64,000 bases of DNA from Zavarzinia marina (lineage in GTDB: Bacteria; Pseudomonadota; Alphaproteobacteria; Zavarziniales; Zavarziniaceae): the NCBI RefSeq assembly GCF_021568905.1, contig NZ_JAKGSB010000007.1:101039-165038 (forward strand), given 5' to 3'. The notes below the pieces were generated by a model, which ran no database searches, was not told the origin of the DNA, and worked only from the letters and a program-made list of their open reading frames with translations. The position numbers and the translations under genes were made by a program. Positions 15,549 through 25,093 of this stretch are shown piece after piece. How positions within the stretch are numbered: position 1 is the first letter of the stretch; each line of letters begins with the position of its first letter.

Positions 15549-18500
15549 ATGCATGTGGTCTTCCGCGAAAGCCACGGGCTGGACGAGGCCGACAGTCCCG
15601 TCGACCTTGCCCAGGATCCGGCGGATCTCGTGGTCCTGTCCTTCTCGGACAGCGACCTCGGGGCTTTCGCGGCGGGCTGGCATCGCGCCAAAGGGCGGCT
15701 GCCGGCGCTTCGGCTCGCCAATCTCGGGCGCCTGCGCCATCCGCTCTCGGTCGATACCTATGTCGAACGCACGCTCGCAGGGGCACGGGGCGTCCTGGTC
15801 CGCCTGATCGGGGGCGAAGCCTTCTGGTCCTACGGCCTGATGCAATTGCGCGATCTGGCGCTTCGCAAGGGAATCGCGCTTGCCGTCCTGCCCGGCGACG
15901 GCCGGCCCGACGCGCGGCTGGACGCGCTCTCCACCCTGCCGGCCTCGACCCTGCGCCGGCTGGCCGCGCTCTGTGACGCGGGCGGTGCCGTGGCGGCCGA
16001 GGCCGCGCTGGCCCAGATGGCGCTGGCCGCCGGCCTCTATGCCGCCCCCGTGGCGGGCGGGAAGACGGTGCCGGACGTCGGTTTCTACCATCCCGCCACC
16101 GGCGCGACGGCCGAGCCGCCCGCCGAAACCGTGCGCCCCGAAGCCCTGGTGGTCTTCTATCGCGCCTATCTGACCGCCGGCGACACGGGCCCGGTCGATG
16201 CCCTGATCGCCACCTTGCGGGCACGCGGCTTCCACGCCTTCGGTTTCTTCGCGCCGTCCCTGAAAGCCCCCGGTGTGGCGGCGCATCTGGCGCCCTTCCT
16301 CGCCGCCCGGCGACCCGCCGCGATCGTGAACACCACCGCCTTTTCGGCCATAGGCGGCGACGACGCATCGCCCCTGGATGCGGCGGGATGCCCCGTGTTC
16401 CAGGTCGCCCTGTCGACCGCGCCCCGGGCGGATTGGGCGGCGGCGGCGCGCGGTCTATCCCCCGCCGATCTCGCCATGCATGTGGTCCTGCCGGAAGTGG
16501 ACGGGCGGCTCTTCGCCGGTATCGTCAGCTTCAAGGCGGCCGCGCGCGACGACATCCTTCAATGCGACCTGGCCCGCCATCGGCCGGATGATGAAAGGAT
16601 CGCCGCCGTCGCCGGGCGCATCGCGGCCTGGCACCGCCTGGCGGCGACGCCGGCGGGAAAGCGCGATCTCGCCATCGTGCTCTCGACCTATCCGGGGCGC
16701 GACGACCAGATGGCCCATGCCGTCGGCCTCGACACATTCGCCTCGGTCGCGGCCCTGCTCGACGATCTGGACGCCGAAGGTTACGGCGTGGCGCCGGCGG
16801 GTGATCTCGCCGGCGACCTGAGCATCGGACGGGAACATTGGCCGCTGGCCGCCTATCGCGCGGCCCTGGACGAATTGCCCGCCGCCCTGATCGCGGACAT
16901 CACCACCGCCTGGGGCCCGCCCGAGGACGATCCGGCGCTGACCGACGCGGGCTTCGCCTTCGCCGCCGTCCAGCGCGGCCGGGCCCTGATCGCCCTGCAG
17001 CCGGAACGCGGCCGGCCCGAGACACGCGACGCCGATTATCACGACCAGTCACGCCCGCCCCGCCATGCCTATGTCGCCTTTCATCTCTGGCTGCGGCGCC
17101 GGGGCCTCCATGCCCTCGTCCACATGGGCGCCCATGGCACCCTGGAATGGCTGCCGGGCAAGGCGGTGGCGCTGTCGGCCGAATGCTGGCCGGAAGCCCT
17201 GATCGCCGACCTGCCGGTGATCTATCCCTTCATCGTCAATGATCCGGGGGAGGCGGCCCAGGCCAAGCGCCGCATCGGCGCCCTCACCCTCGGCCATCTG
17301 CCGCCACCCCAGATCGCCAGCGAGGTGCCGGCGGGATTGCGCCGCCTGGAACGCCTGCTCGACGAATTCTCGACCGCCGACGGCCTGGATCCCGCAAGGC
17401 GCGACCGGCTGATCGCCGACATCAGGGCGGAGGCGCGGGCAACCGGGGTGGAGGACGATCTGGGCCTGCCGCCGCAAGCCTCCGCCGCCGAGGCCCTGAC
17501 CCGGCTGGACCGTTTCGTCTGCGACATCAAGGACAGCCGCTTCGGCGACGGGCTACACATTCTGGGCCGGGGGGCCTGCGGCACGGCGGAGCGCGACGGC
17601 ATGCTGGCGGCCCTGGCCGGGCGCCGTGTCGCGGCGGGGCCGGCCGGATCGCCCGGCCGGGGGCGCGGCGACGTGCTGCCCACCGGGCGCAATCTCTTCG
17701 CCGTCGATCCCCGCGCCGTGCCCACCCGTGCCGCCCATGCCCAGGGCGTGAGGCTGGCGGAGGAATTGCTGCGCCGGCACCTGCAGGACCAGGGCGACTG
17801 GCCGCGCGATCTGGTGATCGACCTCTGGGGTTCCGCCACCATGCGGACGGCGGGGGAGGAATTCGCCATGGCGCTTCACCTTGCCGGCCTCGCCCCGACC
17901 TGGGACGAGACCTCGGGCCGCGTCACCGGCTTCGAGGTGATCCCCCTCTCCCTCCTGGAGCGCCCGCGCATCGGGATCACGCTCCGCGTCTCGGGACTGT
18001 TCCGGGATGTCTTTCCCGATCTCGTCAGCCTGTTCGGCCAGGCGGCGGCGGCGCTCTCGGGCCGGACCGAGACGCGGGCCGACAATCCCTTCCTCGGCGG
18101 CGGGCCCCGGGTGTTCGGGCCGGCACCGGGGCGCTATGGCCTCGACCTCGGCACGACCGTCGAGGATTACGCCGAGGGCCGGCAGGCGGCGGGGGCGGCC
18201 TGGCTCTCCGCCTCGTCCCACGCCTTCGACGGCGACGGGGCGGGACGCGATCTGCTGGTCGGCCGCGTGGCGGCGGCGGACGGATTCGTCCATGTCCACG
18301 ACCTGACGGAAACCGACCTTCTCCTCGCCCTCGATCATGCCGCCCATATCGGAGGCTTCGCGGCGGCGCGTGGGGAAGATGCCGGGCCCCTCTACCATCT
18401 CGACACGACCGACCCGGACACGCCGCGCGCCCGCCTGCTGACCGAGGAGATCGCCCGCGTGGTGCGGGCCCGCGCGGCCAATCCGGCCTGGGCCGACGGC

Positions 18501-18773
18501 ATGATGCGCCACGGCTTTCGCGGCGGGGCGGAGATCGCCGCCACCCTCGACCATATGGCCGCCTTCGCCTATCTGGCGCATGCCGTGCCGGCCCATCTGT
18601 TCGACCTCTATCATGACGCGACCCTTGGCCGGGACGAAGTCGTCGCCTTCCTGGAAGCCGCCAATCCGGGGGCCCTGGCGGCGCTGCGCGATCGTTTCCG
18701 GCGCCTGCATGACGCGGGCCTGTGGCGCAGCCGGCGCAATGCGATCGTCGCGGCGATGGAGACGGGACCATGA
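15549..18773 (+). CDS. cobN: cobaltochelatase large subunit CobN
   Basis: 1,074 residues, at the short end for CobN (commonly about 1,100-1,275). It has the strongly conserved block HMGAHGTLEWLPGKAVALS with CWPEAL, YPFIVNDPGEAAQAKRR near residue 570, and conserved LPTGRN and GGGPRVFG segments. CobN, with CobS and CobT (not in this window), inserts cobalt into hydrogenobyrinic acid a,c-diamide using ATP. Its stop overlaps the cobG start (ATGA). Confidence 0.95.
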   Translation: MHVVFRESHGLDEADSPVDLAQDPADLVVLSFSDSDLGAFAAGWHRAKGRLPALRLANLGRLRHPLSVDTYVERTLAGARGVLVRLIGGEAFWSYGLMQLRDLALRKGIALAVLPGDGRPDARLDALSTLPASTLRRLAALCDAGGAVAAEAALAQMALAAGLYAAPVAGGKTVPDVGFYHPATGATAEPPAETVRPEALVVFYRAYLTAGDTGPVDALIATLRARGFHAFGFFAPSLKAPGVAAHLAPFLAARRPAAIVNTTAFSAIGGDDASPLDAAGCPVFQVALSTAPRADWAAAARGLSPADLAMHVVLPEVDGRLFAGIVSFKAAARDDILQCDLARHRPDDERIAAVAGRIAAWHRLAATPAGKRDLAIVLSTYPGRDDQMAHAVGLDTFASVAALLDDLDAEGYGVAPAGDLAGDLSIGREHWPLAAYRAALDELPAALIADITTAWGPPEDDPALTDAGFAFAAVQRGRALIALQPERGRPETRDADYHDQSRPPRHAYVAFHLWLRRRGLHALVHMGAHGTLEWLPGKAVALSAECWPEALIADLPVIYPFIVNDPGEAAQAKRRIGALTLGHLPPPQIASEVPAGLRRLERLLDEFSTADGLDPARRDRLIADIRAEARATGVEDDLGLPPQASAAEALTRLDRFVCDIKDSRFGDGLHILGRGACGTAERDGMLAALAGRRVAAGPAGSPGRGRGDVLPTGRNLFAVDPRAVPTRAAHAQGVRLAEELLRRHLQDQGDWPRDLVIDLWGSATMRTAGEEFAMALHLAGLAPTWDETSGRVTGFEVIPLSLLERPRIGITLRVSGLFRDVFPDLVSLFGQAAAALSGRTETRADNPFLGGGPRVFGPAPGRYGLDLGTTVEDYAEGRQAAGAAWLSASSHAFDGDGAGRDLLVGRVAAADGFVHVHDLTETDLLLALDHAAHIGGFAAARGEDAGPLYHLDTTDPDTPRARLLTEEIARVVRARAANPAWADGMMRHGFRGGAEIAATLDHMAAFAYLAHAVPAHLFDLYHDATLGRDEVVAFLEAANPGALAALRDRFRRLHDAGLWRSRRNAIVAAMETGP

Positions 18774-19927
18774 ACGGCGCCGGCTTCACGGTGAGGGGCT
18801 GGTGCCCCGGCGCGCTTCGCCCCATGGCATCGGGCGACGGCCTGATCGCCCGCATCCGCGCCCCCCTGAACCGCCTGTCGCCCGGCCAGGCGCGGGGCCT
18901 TGCCCGCGCCGCGCGCGACCATGGCAATGGCGCGATCGATCTTTCCGCCCGGGCCAACCTGCAACTGCGGGGCATTGCGCCGGAACGCCACGATGCGCTT
19001 CTCGCCGATCTCCGGGCGCTCGGTCTCGTCGATGGCGATGCGACACGGGAAGCAAAGCGCAATCTGGTAGTGACACCCTTCGCCGATGGTACCGAACCCC
19101 TGGCCCAAGCGATCGAGGACGGGCTCGCCGATGCCCCGCCCCTGCCGGGCAAATTCGGCGCCGTGCTCGACTGCGGGCCTGTCCGTGTGATGGCAGACAT
19201 CTCGGGCGACATCCGGATCGAACGGGACGAGACCGGCCGCCTGCTGCTGCGTGCCGATGGCGCCGCGACCGGGCGGCCGATCGAACGGGAGGACGTGACC
19301 GGTAAGGTTGCGGCGCTCGCCGCCTGGTTCGTCGCGGCGGGCGGTGTCCGGGACGGGCGCGGGCGGATGCGCGACCTCATCGCCCGTGGGGTGCGGCTGC
19401 CCGCCGATCTCGCCGGCGACGCGCGGCCGGCGCCCGCCGCCGAACCACCCGGCCCCGGCGCCCACGACCTCGGCTTTCTGGCAGCCATCGAATTCGGCCG
19501 CCTGGGCGCCGAGACGCTGGACCATCTCGCCGCCCAGAGCCGGGGCTTGCGCCTGACGCCCTGGCGCATGATCCTGATCGAGGGCGGTGGGGCGCCGGGC
19601 GATGCCCCCGGCCTGATCCGCGATCCGGGCGACGCCCGGCTGCGCGTCTCGGCCTGCACCGGCGCGCCCGGCTGCCCGCAAGCCTTCGCCCCGGTGCGCG
19701 ATCTCGCCCGCGCGCTGGCGCCACGCGTGCCGCCACAGCGCCATCTCCACGTCAGCGGTTGCGCCAAGGGCTGCGCCCATCCGGGCCCCGCCGACCTGAC
19801 CCTGACCGCCGGTGCCGGGGGCTTCGCCCTGATCCGGCGGGGCCGCGCGGGCGATCCGCCGCTGCGCCTCGGCCTTTCGCCCCAAGACCTGATTCAAGAT
19901 TTCCATCTGCCGTTCGAGGCCCCATGA
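18770..19927 (+). CDS. cobG: precorrin-3B synthase CobG
   Basis: 385 residues starting at the ATG inside the cobN stop. It is a sulfite/nitrite reductase-like protein. The cluster-binding cysteines are seen as SACTGAPGCPQ and SGCAKGCAHP near the C-terminus, the 4Fe-4S/sirohaem-type motif. CobG uses molecular oxygen to hydroxylate precorrin-3A; this marks the pathway as the aerobic (late cobalt insertion) route. Confidence 0.93.
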   Translation: MNGAGFTVRGWCPGALRPMASGDGLIARIRAPLNRLSPGQARGLARAARDHGNGAIDLSARANLQLRGIAPERHDALLADLRALGLVDGDATREAKRNLVVTPFADGTEPLAQAIEDGLADAPPLPGKFGAVLDCGPVRVMADISGDIRIERDETGRLLLRADGAATGRPIEREDVTGKVAALAAWFVAAGGVRDGRGRMRDLIARGVRLPADLAGDARPAPAAEPPGPGAHDLGFLAAIEFGRLGAETLDHLAAQSRGLRLTPWRMILIEGGGAPGDAPGLIRDPGDARLRVSACTGAPGCPQAFAPVRDLARALAPRVPPQRHLHVSGCAKGCAHPGPADLTLTAGAGGFALIRRGRAGDPPLRLGLSPQDLIQDFHLPFEAP

Positions 19928-20571
19928 CTTCGCGCCCAACGACGCCGCGCCGCTATGAAACCGACGCCGCCGCCATCTATGCCCGCTCCTTCTCGATCAT
20001 CCGGGCGGAGGCCGATCTCGCCCGCTTCACGCCCGAGGAAGAAGTCGTGGCCGTTCGCATGATCCATGCCGCCGGCATGGTCGGGCTGGAACACCACATC
20101 CGCTTCACCCCGGACCTGGCGCTCGCCGCCCGTGCCGCCCTTCGCGCCGGCGGCGCCATTCTGTGCGACGCCCATATGGTTGCGAAGGGGATCACCCGCA
20201 GCCGCCTGCCGGCCGGCAATACGGTGATATGCACCCTGAACGATGACGGCGTCGCGGAGACCGCGCGCGCCCTGGCGACGACACGGTCCGCCGCCGCGCT
20301 GGAACTTTGGCGGCCCCATCTGGCAGGTGCGGTGGTCGCCATCGGCAATGCCCCGACGGCCCTGTTCCACCTTCTCGACATGCTGAAGGATCCGGCCTGT
20401 CCGCGCCCGGCGGCGATCATCGGCTGTCCCGTCGGCTTCGTCGGCGCCGCCGAATCCAAGGCCGAATTGTGGGAAACGGCACCGGTGCCGAGCCTGATCG
20501 TCGAAGGCCGGCTGGGCGGCTCGGCGATCACGGCGGCGGCGGTCAATGCCCTTGCCGGCCAGCCGGAGTGA
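19924..20571 (+). CDS. cobH: precorrin-8X methylmutase CobH
   Basis: 215 residues; the ATG overlaps the cobG stop. It has VRMIHAAGMVG with the catalytic His (known in CobH), ILCDAHMVAKGI, IGNAPTALF and CPVGFVGAAESK. It moves the C11 methyl to C12 to give hydrogenobyrinic acid. Part of the coupled chain cobG-H-I-J. Confidence 0.96.
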   Translation: MTSRPTTPRRYETDAAAIYARSFSIIRAEADLARFTPEEEVVAVRMIHAAGMVGLEHHIRFTPDLALAARAALRAGGAILCDAHMVAKGITRSRLPAGNTVICTLNDDGVAETARALATTRSAAALELWRPHLAGAVVAIGNAPTALFHLLDMLKDPACPRPAAIIGCPVGFVGAAESKAELWETAPVPSLIVEGRLGGSAITAAAVNALAGQPE

Positions 20572-20575
20572 GACC

Positions 20576-21313
20576 ATGGGCAAGGTGATCTGCGCCGGCC
20601 TCGGCCCCGGCGATCCCGAATTGATGAGCGTCCGCGCCGACCGCGCCATCCGCGCCGCCTGCCACATCGCCTATTTCCGAAAGAAAGGCCGCAGCGGCCA
20701 GGCCCGCCGCATCGTCGAGGGATTGCTGCGCCCCGATGCGATCGAACACGCCATGGAATATCCGGTCACCACCGAACTGCCCTTCGACAGTCCCGCCTAT
20801 AACGACGCATTGGCCCGCTTCTACGACGATTGGAGCACCCGCCTCGCCGCCCTCGCCGTAACCGAGGACGTGGTGGTTCTGTGCGAGGGCGATCCCTTCT
20901 TCTACGGTTCCTTCATGCATCTGCACGCCCGCATGAAGGACCGGGTGACGGTGGAAGTGATCCCCGGGATTCCCGGCATGGCGGGCTGCTGGACCGCGAC
21001 CGGCCGCCCCATGACCTGGGGCGACGACGTGCTGACCGTCCTGACCGGCACCATGACGGAAAGTGATCTGGCCCGTCACATGGTGGCGGCGGATGCCATC
21101 GTCGTCATGAAGACCGGGCGCAACCTGGCCAAGATCCGCCGGGCGCTGGCCGCCGCCGGCCGGCTCTCCGCCGCCGTCCTGATCGAGCACGGCACCATGG
21201 CGGCGGAACGGATCCGCCCCCTGACCGATGTCGCCGACGACGCCTGCCCCTATTTCGCCATCGTCCTCGTCCACGGCCAGGGCCGCCGCCCGGCGCGGGA
21301 GGACGTGGCATGA
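20576..21313 (+). CDS. cobI: precorrin-2 C20-methyltransferase CobI
   Basis: 245 residues, class III SAM methyltransferase: GLGPGDPELMSVRA at the N-terminus, VVLCEGDPFFYGSFMHL, IPGIPGMAGCWTATG. Start ATG at 20576 is 5 bp after the cobH stop. It methylates precorrin-2 at C20 to precorrin-3A, the CobG substrate. Confidence 0.95.
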   Translation: MGKVICAGLGPGDPELMSVRADRAIRAACHIAYFRKKGRSGQARRIVEGLLRPDAIEHAMEYPVTTELPFDSPAYNDALARFYDDWSTRLAALAVTEDVVVLCEGDPFFYGSFMHLHARMKDRVTVEVIPGIPGMAGCWTATGRPMTWGDDVLTVLTGTMTESDLARHMVAADAIVVMKTGRNLAKIRRALAAAGRLSAAVLIEHGTMAAERIRPLTDVADDACPYFAIVLVHGQGRRPAREDVA

Positions 21314-22041
21314 GCGGGCACCTGACCATCGCCGGCCTCGGCCCCGGACCCGACGCCCAGGTGACGCCCGAGGTGACGGCAGCCCTGGCGGCGGCGAGCG
21401 ACATCGTCGGCTATGGCCCCTATGTCGCGCGGGTGGCGCCATCGGGCGCCGCGCGCCACGCCAGCGACAATCGGGTCGAGTTGGAACGGGCGCGCCTCGC
21501 TCTCGATCTCGCGGCGGCCGGGGGCCGGGTGGTGGTGGTCTCTTCCGGCGATCCCGGCGTCTTCGCCATGGCGGCGGCAGTATTCGAGGCGGTGGCGGAT
21601 CATCCCGCGCGGAACACGATCGCGATCGACGTGTTGCCCGGCATCACCGCCATGCTGGCGGCGGCGGCGCGGATCGGCGCGCCGCTGGGCCATGATTTCT
21701 GCGCCATCAACCTTTCCGACAATCTGAAGCCCTGGCCCCTGATCGAGCGCCGTCTCCAACTCGCGGCGGAGGCGGATTTCGCCATGGGCCTCTACAACCC
21801 GCGTTCGCGCGCGCGGCCCGCCCAATTCGCCCGGGCGCTGGACATCCTGCGCGCGGCCTGCGGCCCGGCACGCCCGATCGTCTTCGCCCGCGCCGTCGGC
21901 AGTGCCGATGAAGCGATTGCGATCACCGACCTCGGCGCCGCGACGCCCGAGATGGCGGACATGCGGACCGTCGTCCTGGTCGGTTCCTCCACCACCCAAC
22001 GCGTGGGGCGCTGGCTCTATACCCCGAGGTCGGCGGGATGA
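21310..22041 (+). CDS. cobJ: precorrin-3B C17-methyltransferase CobJ
   Basis: 243 residues with GLGPGPDAQVTPEV, VVVVSSGDPGVFAMA, VLPGITAMLAAAARIGAPLGHDFC and LYNPRSRARP, the CobJ/CbiH set. It methylates C17 and drives ring contraction. Overlaps the cobI stop (ATGA). Its last 25 bp overlap the 3' end of cobK, which is on the other strand. Confidence 0.95.
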   Translation: MSGHLTIAGLGPGPDAQVTPEVTAALAAASDIVGYGPYVARVAPSGAARHASDNRVELERARLALDLAAAGGRVVVVSSGDPGVFAMAAAVFEAVADHPARNTIAIDVLPGITAMLAAAARIGAPLGHDFCAINLSDNLKPWPLIERRLQLAAEADFAMGLYNPRSRARPAQFARALDILRAACGPARPIVFARAVGSADEAIAITDLGAATPEMADMRTVVLVGSSTTQRVGRWLYTPRSAG

Positions 22042-22766
22042 TGCAGCCAGTCCAGGATTGCCTCGATCGTGCCGGCCGTCGGGCGCGGCGCCACGGCGGG
22101 CCGTTCGATCATGATCACCGGCAGGCGGAGCGTCCGCGCCGCGTCCAGCTTGGCCCGCGCGCCATCACCACCGGCATTCTTGGCGACGACGACCTCGATG
22201 TCCTGCGCTTCCATCAGCGTGCGGTCGCCCGCCAGGGTGAAGGGGCCGCGATCCACCACCGCGACCGCATCGGCCAGCGGCAGCGGCCCGTCCGGCGCAT
22301 CGACGAGACGGAGCAGATAGCGGTGCTGCGAAAGGCCGGCGAACGCATCGAGGTGCTGGCGTCCGATCGCCAGGAAGACGCGGCGCCTTGGCCCGTCGAG
22401 GGCGGCGACGGCGCCCGCCATGTCGGGCACGGAACGCCAGTCGTCTCCCGGTCCCGGTGTCCAGGGTGCGCGTTCGAAGGCGATCAGGGGCACGCCCGCC
22501 CGGCGCGCGGCCTCGACGGCATGGGCACTCATGCTCGCCGCGAAGGGATGGGTGGCATCGATCAGATGGGTGATGCCCTCGGCGCCCAGATAATCGACCA
22601 GACCGTCGATGCCGCCGAAGCCGCCGACACGCATGGGCAGCGGTTGCGCTTTGGGCGCGGCCGTGCGCCCGGCGTAGGAATAGATCCCCGCGATCCCGGC
22701 GTCCGCGACGGCCTGGGCCAGACGGCCCGCTTCCGTGGTGCCGCCGAGAATGAGGGGGCGGATCAT
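22017..22766 (-). CDS. cobK: precorrin-6A reductase CobK (inverted inside the cob operon)
   Basis: 249 residues: ILGGTTEAGRLA at the N-terminus, DATHPFAASMS, and VVVAKNAGGDGARAKLDAAR near the C-terminus, all CobK/CbiJ hallmarks. It reduces precorrin-6A with NADPH. It is transcribed against the operon: its 3' end overlaps cobJ and its start codon shares bases with that of cobL (CATG at 22764-22767). A promoter for cobK would therefore have to lie inside cobL. Confidence 0.94.
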   Translation of the reverse strand: MIRPLILGGTTEAGRLAQAVADAGIAGIYSYAGRTAAPKAQPLPMRVGGFGGIDGLVDYLGAEGITHLIDATHPFAASMSAHAVEAARRAGVPLIAFERAPWTPGPGDDWRSVPDMAGAVAALDGPRRRVFLAIGRQHLDAFAGLSQHRYLLRLVDAPDGPLPLADAVAVVDRGPFTLAGDRTLMEAQDIEVVVAKNAGGDGARAKLDAARTLRLPVIMIERPAVAPRPTAGTIEAILDWLHHPADLGV

Positions 22767-23955
22767 GGCTGAACCCTGGCTGTCGATCATCGGCATCGGG
22801 GAAGATGGCCTTGCCGGCCTCGGTGTTTCAAGCCGGAACGCCCTGGCGGCGGCCGAATTCGTCTTCGGCGGGCCCCGCCATCTCGCCCTTGCCGGCGTCG
22901 GCGCGCGCGGGCGGCCCTGGCCGGTGCCCTTCGACATCGGCCCGGTGATCGCCTGCCGGGGCCGGCGCACCGCCGTGCTCGCCTCCGGCGATCCGTTCTG
23001 GCATGGCGCCGGTGCCGTGCTGGCCCGCGCGCTCGAAGCCGGGGAATGGGTGGCCTATCCCGCCCCCTCCACTTTCGCCCTGGCGGCCGCCCGTCTCGGC
23101 TGGGCGCTGGAGTGCACCGCGTGCCTCGGCCTCCATGCCGCGCCCTTCGAGGGGATGCTGACCCATCTGAGAGCCGGCGCCCGCCTGCTGTGCCTGTTGC
23201 GCGACGGCGCGGCGCCCGCGCGCCTTGCGGCCTGGCTGTGCGATCGGGGCTTCGGCGACAGCCGGCTCCATGTCCTCGAAGCCCTGGGCGGCCCGCGCGA
23301 GCGGATCCGCGCCACCAGGGCGAGGGACTTCGCTCTCGACGACGTCGCCACCCCCGTCGCCATCGCCATCGAGGCGGCGGGGCCCCCGGGCCTGCCCCGC
23401 GCGCCCGGCCTGCCGGACGATCGTTTCGTTCACGACGGTCAGATCACCAAGGCGCCGGTCCGCGCCCTGACCCTGTCGGCGCTGGCGCCGCGCGGCGGCG
23501 AAATGCTCTGGGATCTCGGTGCCGGGTCGGGTTCCATCGCCGTCGAATGGTGCCTTGCCGCCGGTGGCCGCGCCGTTGCGGTGGAGCGGCGGGCGGATCG
23601 TCTGGCCGGGCTCGACGCCAATCTCGCCGCCTTCGGCCTTCGGGACCGCGTGACCGTGATCGGGGGCGAATGGGCCGACGCGCTGCCCGACCTGCCGGCG
23701 GCGGATGCGGTCTTCGTCGGCGGCGGCGCGACGGCGGCGACGCTGGCCGCGCTGTGGGCCCGGCTGCGCCCCGGGGCGCGGCTGGTGATCAACGCGGTCA
23801 CCCTGGAGACCGAACATCTGCTGGCGGAGGCGGCGGCACGCCTCGGCGGCACGCTGCTGCGCTTCGAATTGGCCGAAGCCAAACCCCTCGGCAGTTTTCG
23901 CGGCTGGGTCCCGGCCCGGCCCATCGTGCAATGGAGTGTGACGAAATGCGCGTAG
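22765..23955 (+). CDS. cobL: precorrin-6Y C5,15-methyltransferase (decarboxylating) CobL
   Basis: 396 residues, two domains. The N-terminal CbiE-like methyltransferase has [12 protein letters not shown] and [11 protein letters not shown]. The C-terminal CbiT-like Rossmann methyltransferase has [15 protein letters not shown] near residue 250. It adds methyls at C5 and C15 and removes the C12 acetate carboxyl. The ATG at 22765 coincides with the inverse cobK start. Confidence 0.95.
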   Translation: MAEPWLSIIGIGEDGLAGLGVSSRNALAAAEFVFGGPRHLALAGVGARGRPWPVPFDIGPVIACRGRRTAVLASGDPFWHGAGAVLARALEAGEWVAYPAPSTFALAAARLGWALECTACLGLHAAPFEGMLTHLRAGARLLCLLRDGAAPARLAAWLCDRGFGDSRLHVLEALGGPRERIRATRARDFALDDVATPVAIAIEAAGPPGLPRAPGLPDDRFVHDGQITKAPVRALTLSALAPRGGEMLWDLGAGSGSIAVEWCLAAGGRAVAVERRADRLAGLDANLAAFGLRDRVTVIGGEWADALPDLPAADAVFVGGGATAATLAALWARLRPGARLVINAVTLETEHLLAEAAARLGGTLLRFELAEAKPLGSFRGWVPARPIVQWSVTKCA

Positions 23956-24314
23956 CGGGCATCGGCTTTCGCCGGGTGGCCGGCATCGAATCCCTGCGGG
24001 CCGCCCTCGATGCGGCGGGCGGCACCACCGGCGTCTCCTTGCTGGCGACGGCGGCGGAAAAAGCCGAGGCGCCGGTCTTGCTGGCGCTGGCCCGCGATCT
24101 CGGCCTGCCCTTGCGGGCCGTGCCCCGCGACCTGCTTTCAGCCCAGGCGACGGCGACGCGATCGGCCCGGACGAGCGAGGCTTTCGGCACGGGCAGCGTC
24201 GCCGAGGCGGCGGCGCTGGCGGCGGCGGGCCCCGGTGCCCGCCTTGTCGCGCCCCGCGCCGTCTCCCCCGACGGGATGGCGACGGCGGCGATCGCCGAGA
24301 CGGAGGAACCATGA
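23946..24314 (+). CDS. cobE: cobalamin biosynthesis protein CobE (CbiG C-terminal-like)
   Basis: 122 residues; the ATG lies inside the cobL 3' end (10-bp overlap). [30 protein letters not shown] and [11 protein letters not shown] match the CobE/CbiG-C family. Precise biochemical role in the aerobic route is not settled. It sits between cobL and cobM, as in other Alphaproteobacteria. Confidence 0.9.
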   Translation: MRVAGIGFRRVAGIESLRAALDAAGGTTGVSLLATAAEKAEAPVLLALARDLGLPLRAVPRDLLSAQATATRSARTSEAFGTGSVAEAAALAAAGPGARLVAPRAVSPDGMATAAIAETEEP

Positions 24315-25093
24315 CCGTGCATTTCATCGGCGCCGGCCCCGGCGCCCCAGACCTGATCACGCTGCGTGGGCGCGACCTGATCGCGGCCTGTCCGGTCTGT
24401 CTCTATGCCGGATCGCTGGTGCCCGCCGCCCTGCTGTCCCATTGTCCGCCGGGTGCGCGCATCGTGAACACGGCGCCCCTGTCGCTGGACGCCATCATCG
24501 ATGAAATGGCGGCGGCCCATGACGCGGGACAGGACGTCGCCCGCCTCCATTCCGGCGACCTGTCCGTCTGGTCCGCCCTGGGGGAGCAATTGCGCCGGCT
24601 CCGCGCCCTGGGCATTCCCCATGACGTGACGCCGGGCGTGCCGGCCTTCGCCGGGGCCGCCGCGGCCCTTGCCTGCGAATTGACCCTGCCGGGCGTGGCT
24701 CAATCCCTCGTGCTGACCCGGACCTCCGGCCGGGCGAGCGCCATGCCCGAGGGCGAGACCCTGGCCGCCTTCGCCGCGACCGGCGCCACGCTGGCGATCC
24801 ACCTCTCGATCCATGTCCTGGCCAAGGTCGTCGCCGAACTTCTGCCCTTCTACGGCGCCGAGGGCCCGGCCGCCGCCGTCTTCCGCGCCACTTGGCCGGA
24901 CGAGCGGATCATCCGCGCCCCCCTCGGCCGGCTGGAGGAGGCGGTGGCGGGGACCATGGAACGGACGGCGCTGATCCTGGTCGGCCGGGTGCTGGGGGCG
25001 GCGGATTTCGCCGAAAGCCGGCTCTATGCCGCCGACTACGACCGCCGCTTCCGCCCGACGGGCGATGCCCCCCGCTTCCCGGAGGGGGAATGA
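24311..25093 (+). CDS. cobM: precorrin-4 C11-methyltransferase CobM
   Basis: 260 residues with [41 protein letters not shown] and [14 protein letters not shown], the CobM/CbiF signature. It methylates C11. Overlaps cobE by 4 bp (ATGA). Confidence 0.96.
   Translation: MTVHFIGAGPGAPDLITLRGRDLIAACPVCLYAGSLVPAALLSHCPPGARIVNTAPLSLDAIIDEMAAAHDAGQDVARLHSGDLSVWSALGEQLRRLRALGIPHDVTPGVPAFAGAAAALACELTLPGVAQSLVLTRTSGRASAMPEGETLAAFAATGATLAIHLSIHVLAKVVAELLPFYGAEGPAAAVFRATWPDERIIRAPLGRLEEAVAGTMERTALILVGRVLGAADFAESRLYAADYDRRFRPTGDAPRFPEGE

Noticed and set aside
13170..16286. 1,038-codon minus-strand open frame
   Set aside because: Covers the riboswitch, DUF1636, cobW and part of cobN on the other strand; those have clear family motifs and the long frame has none.
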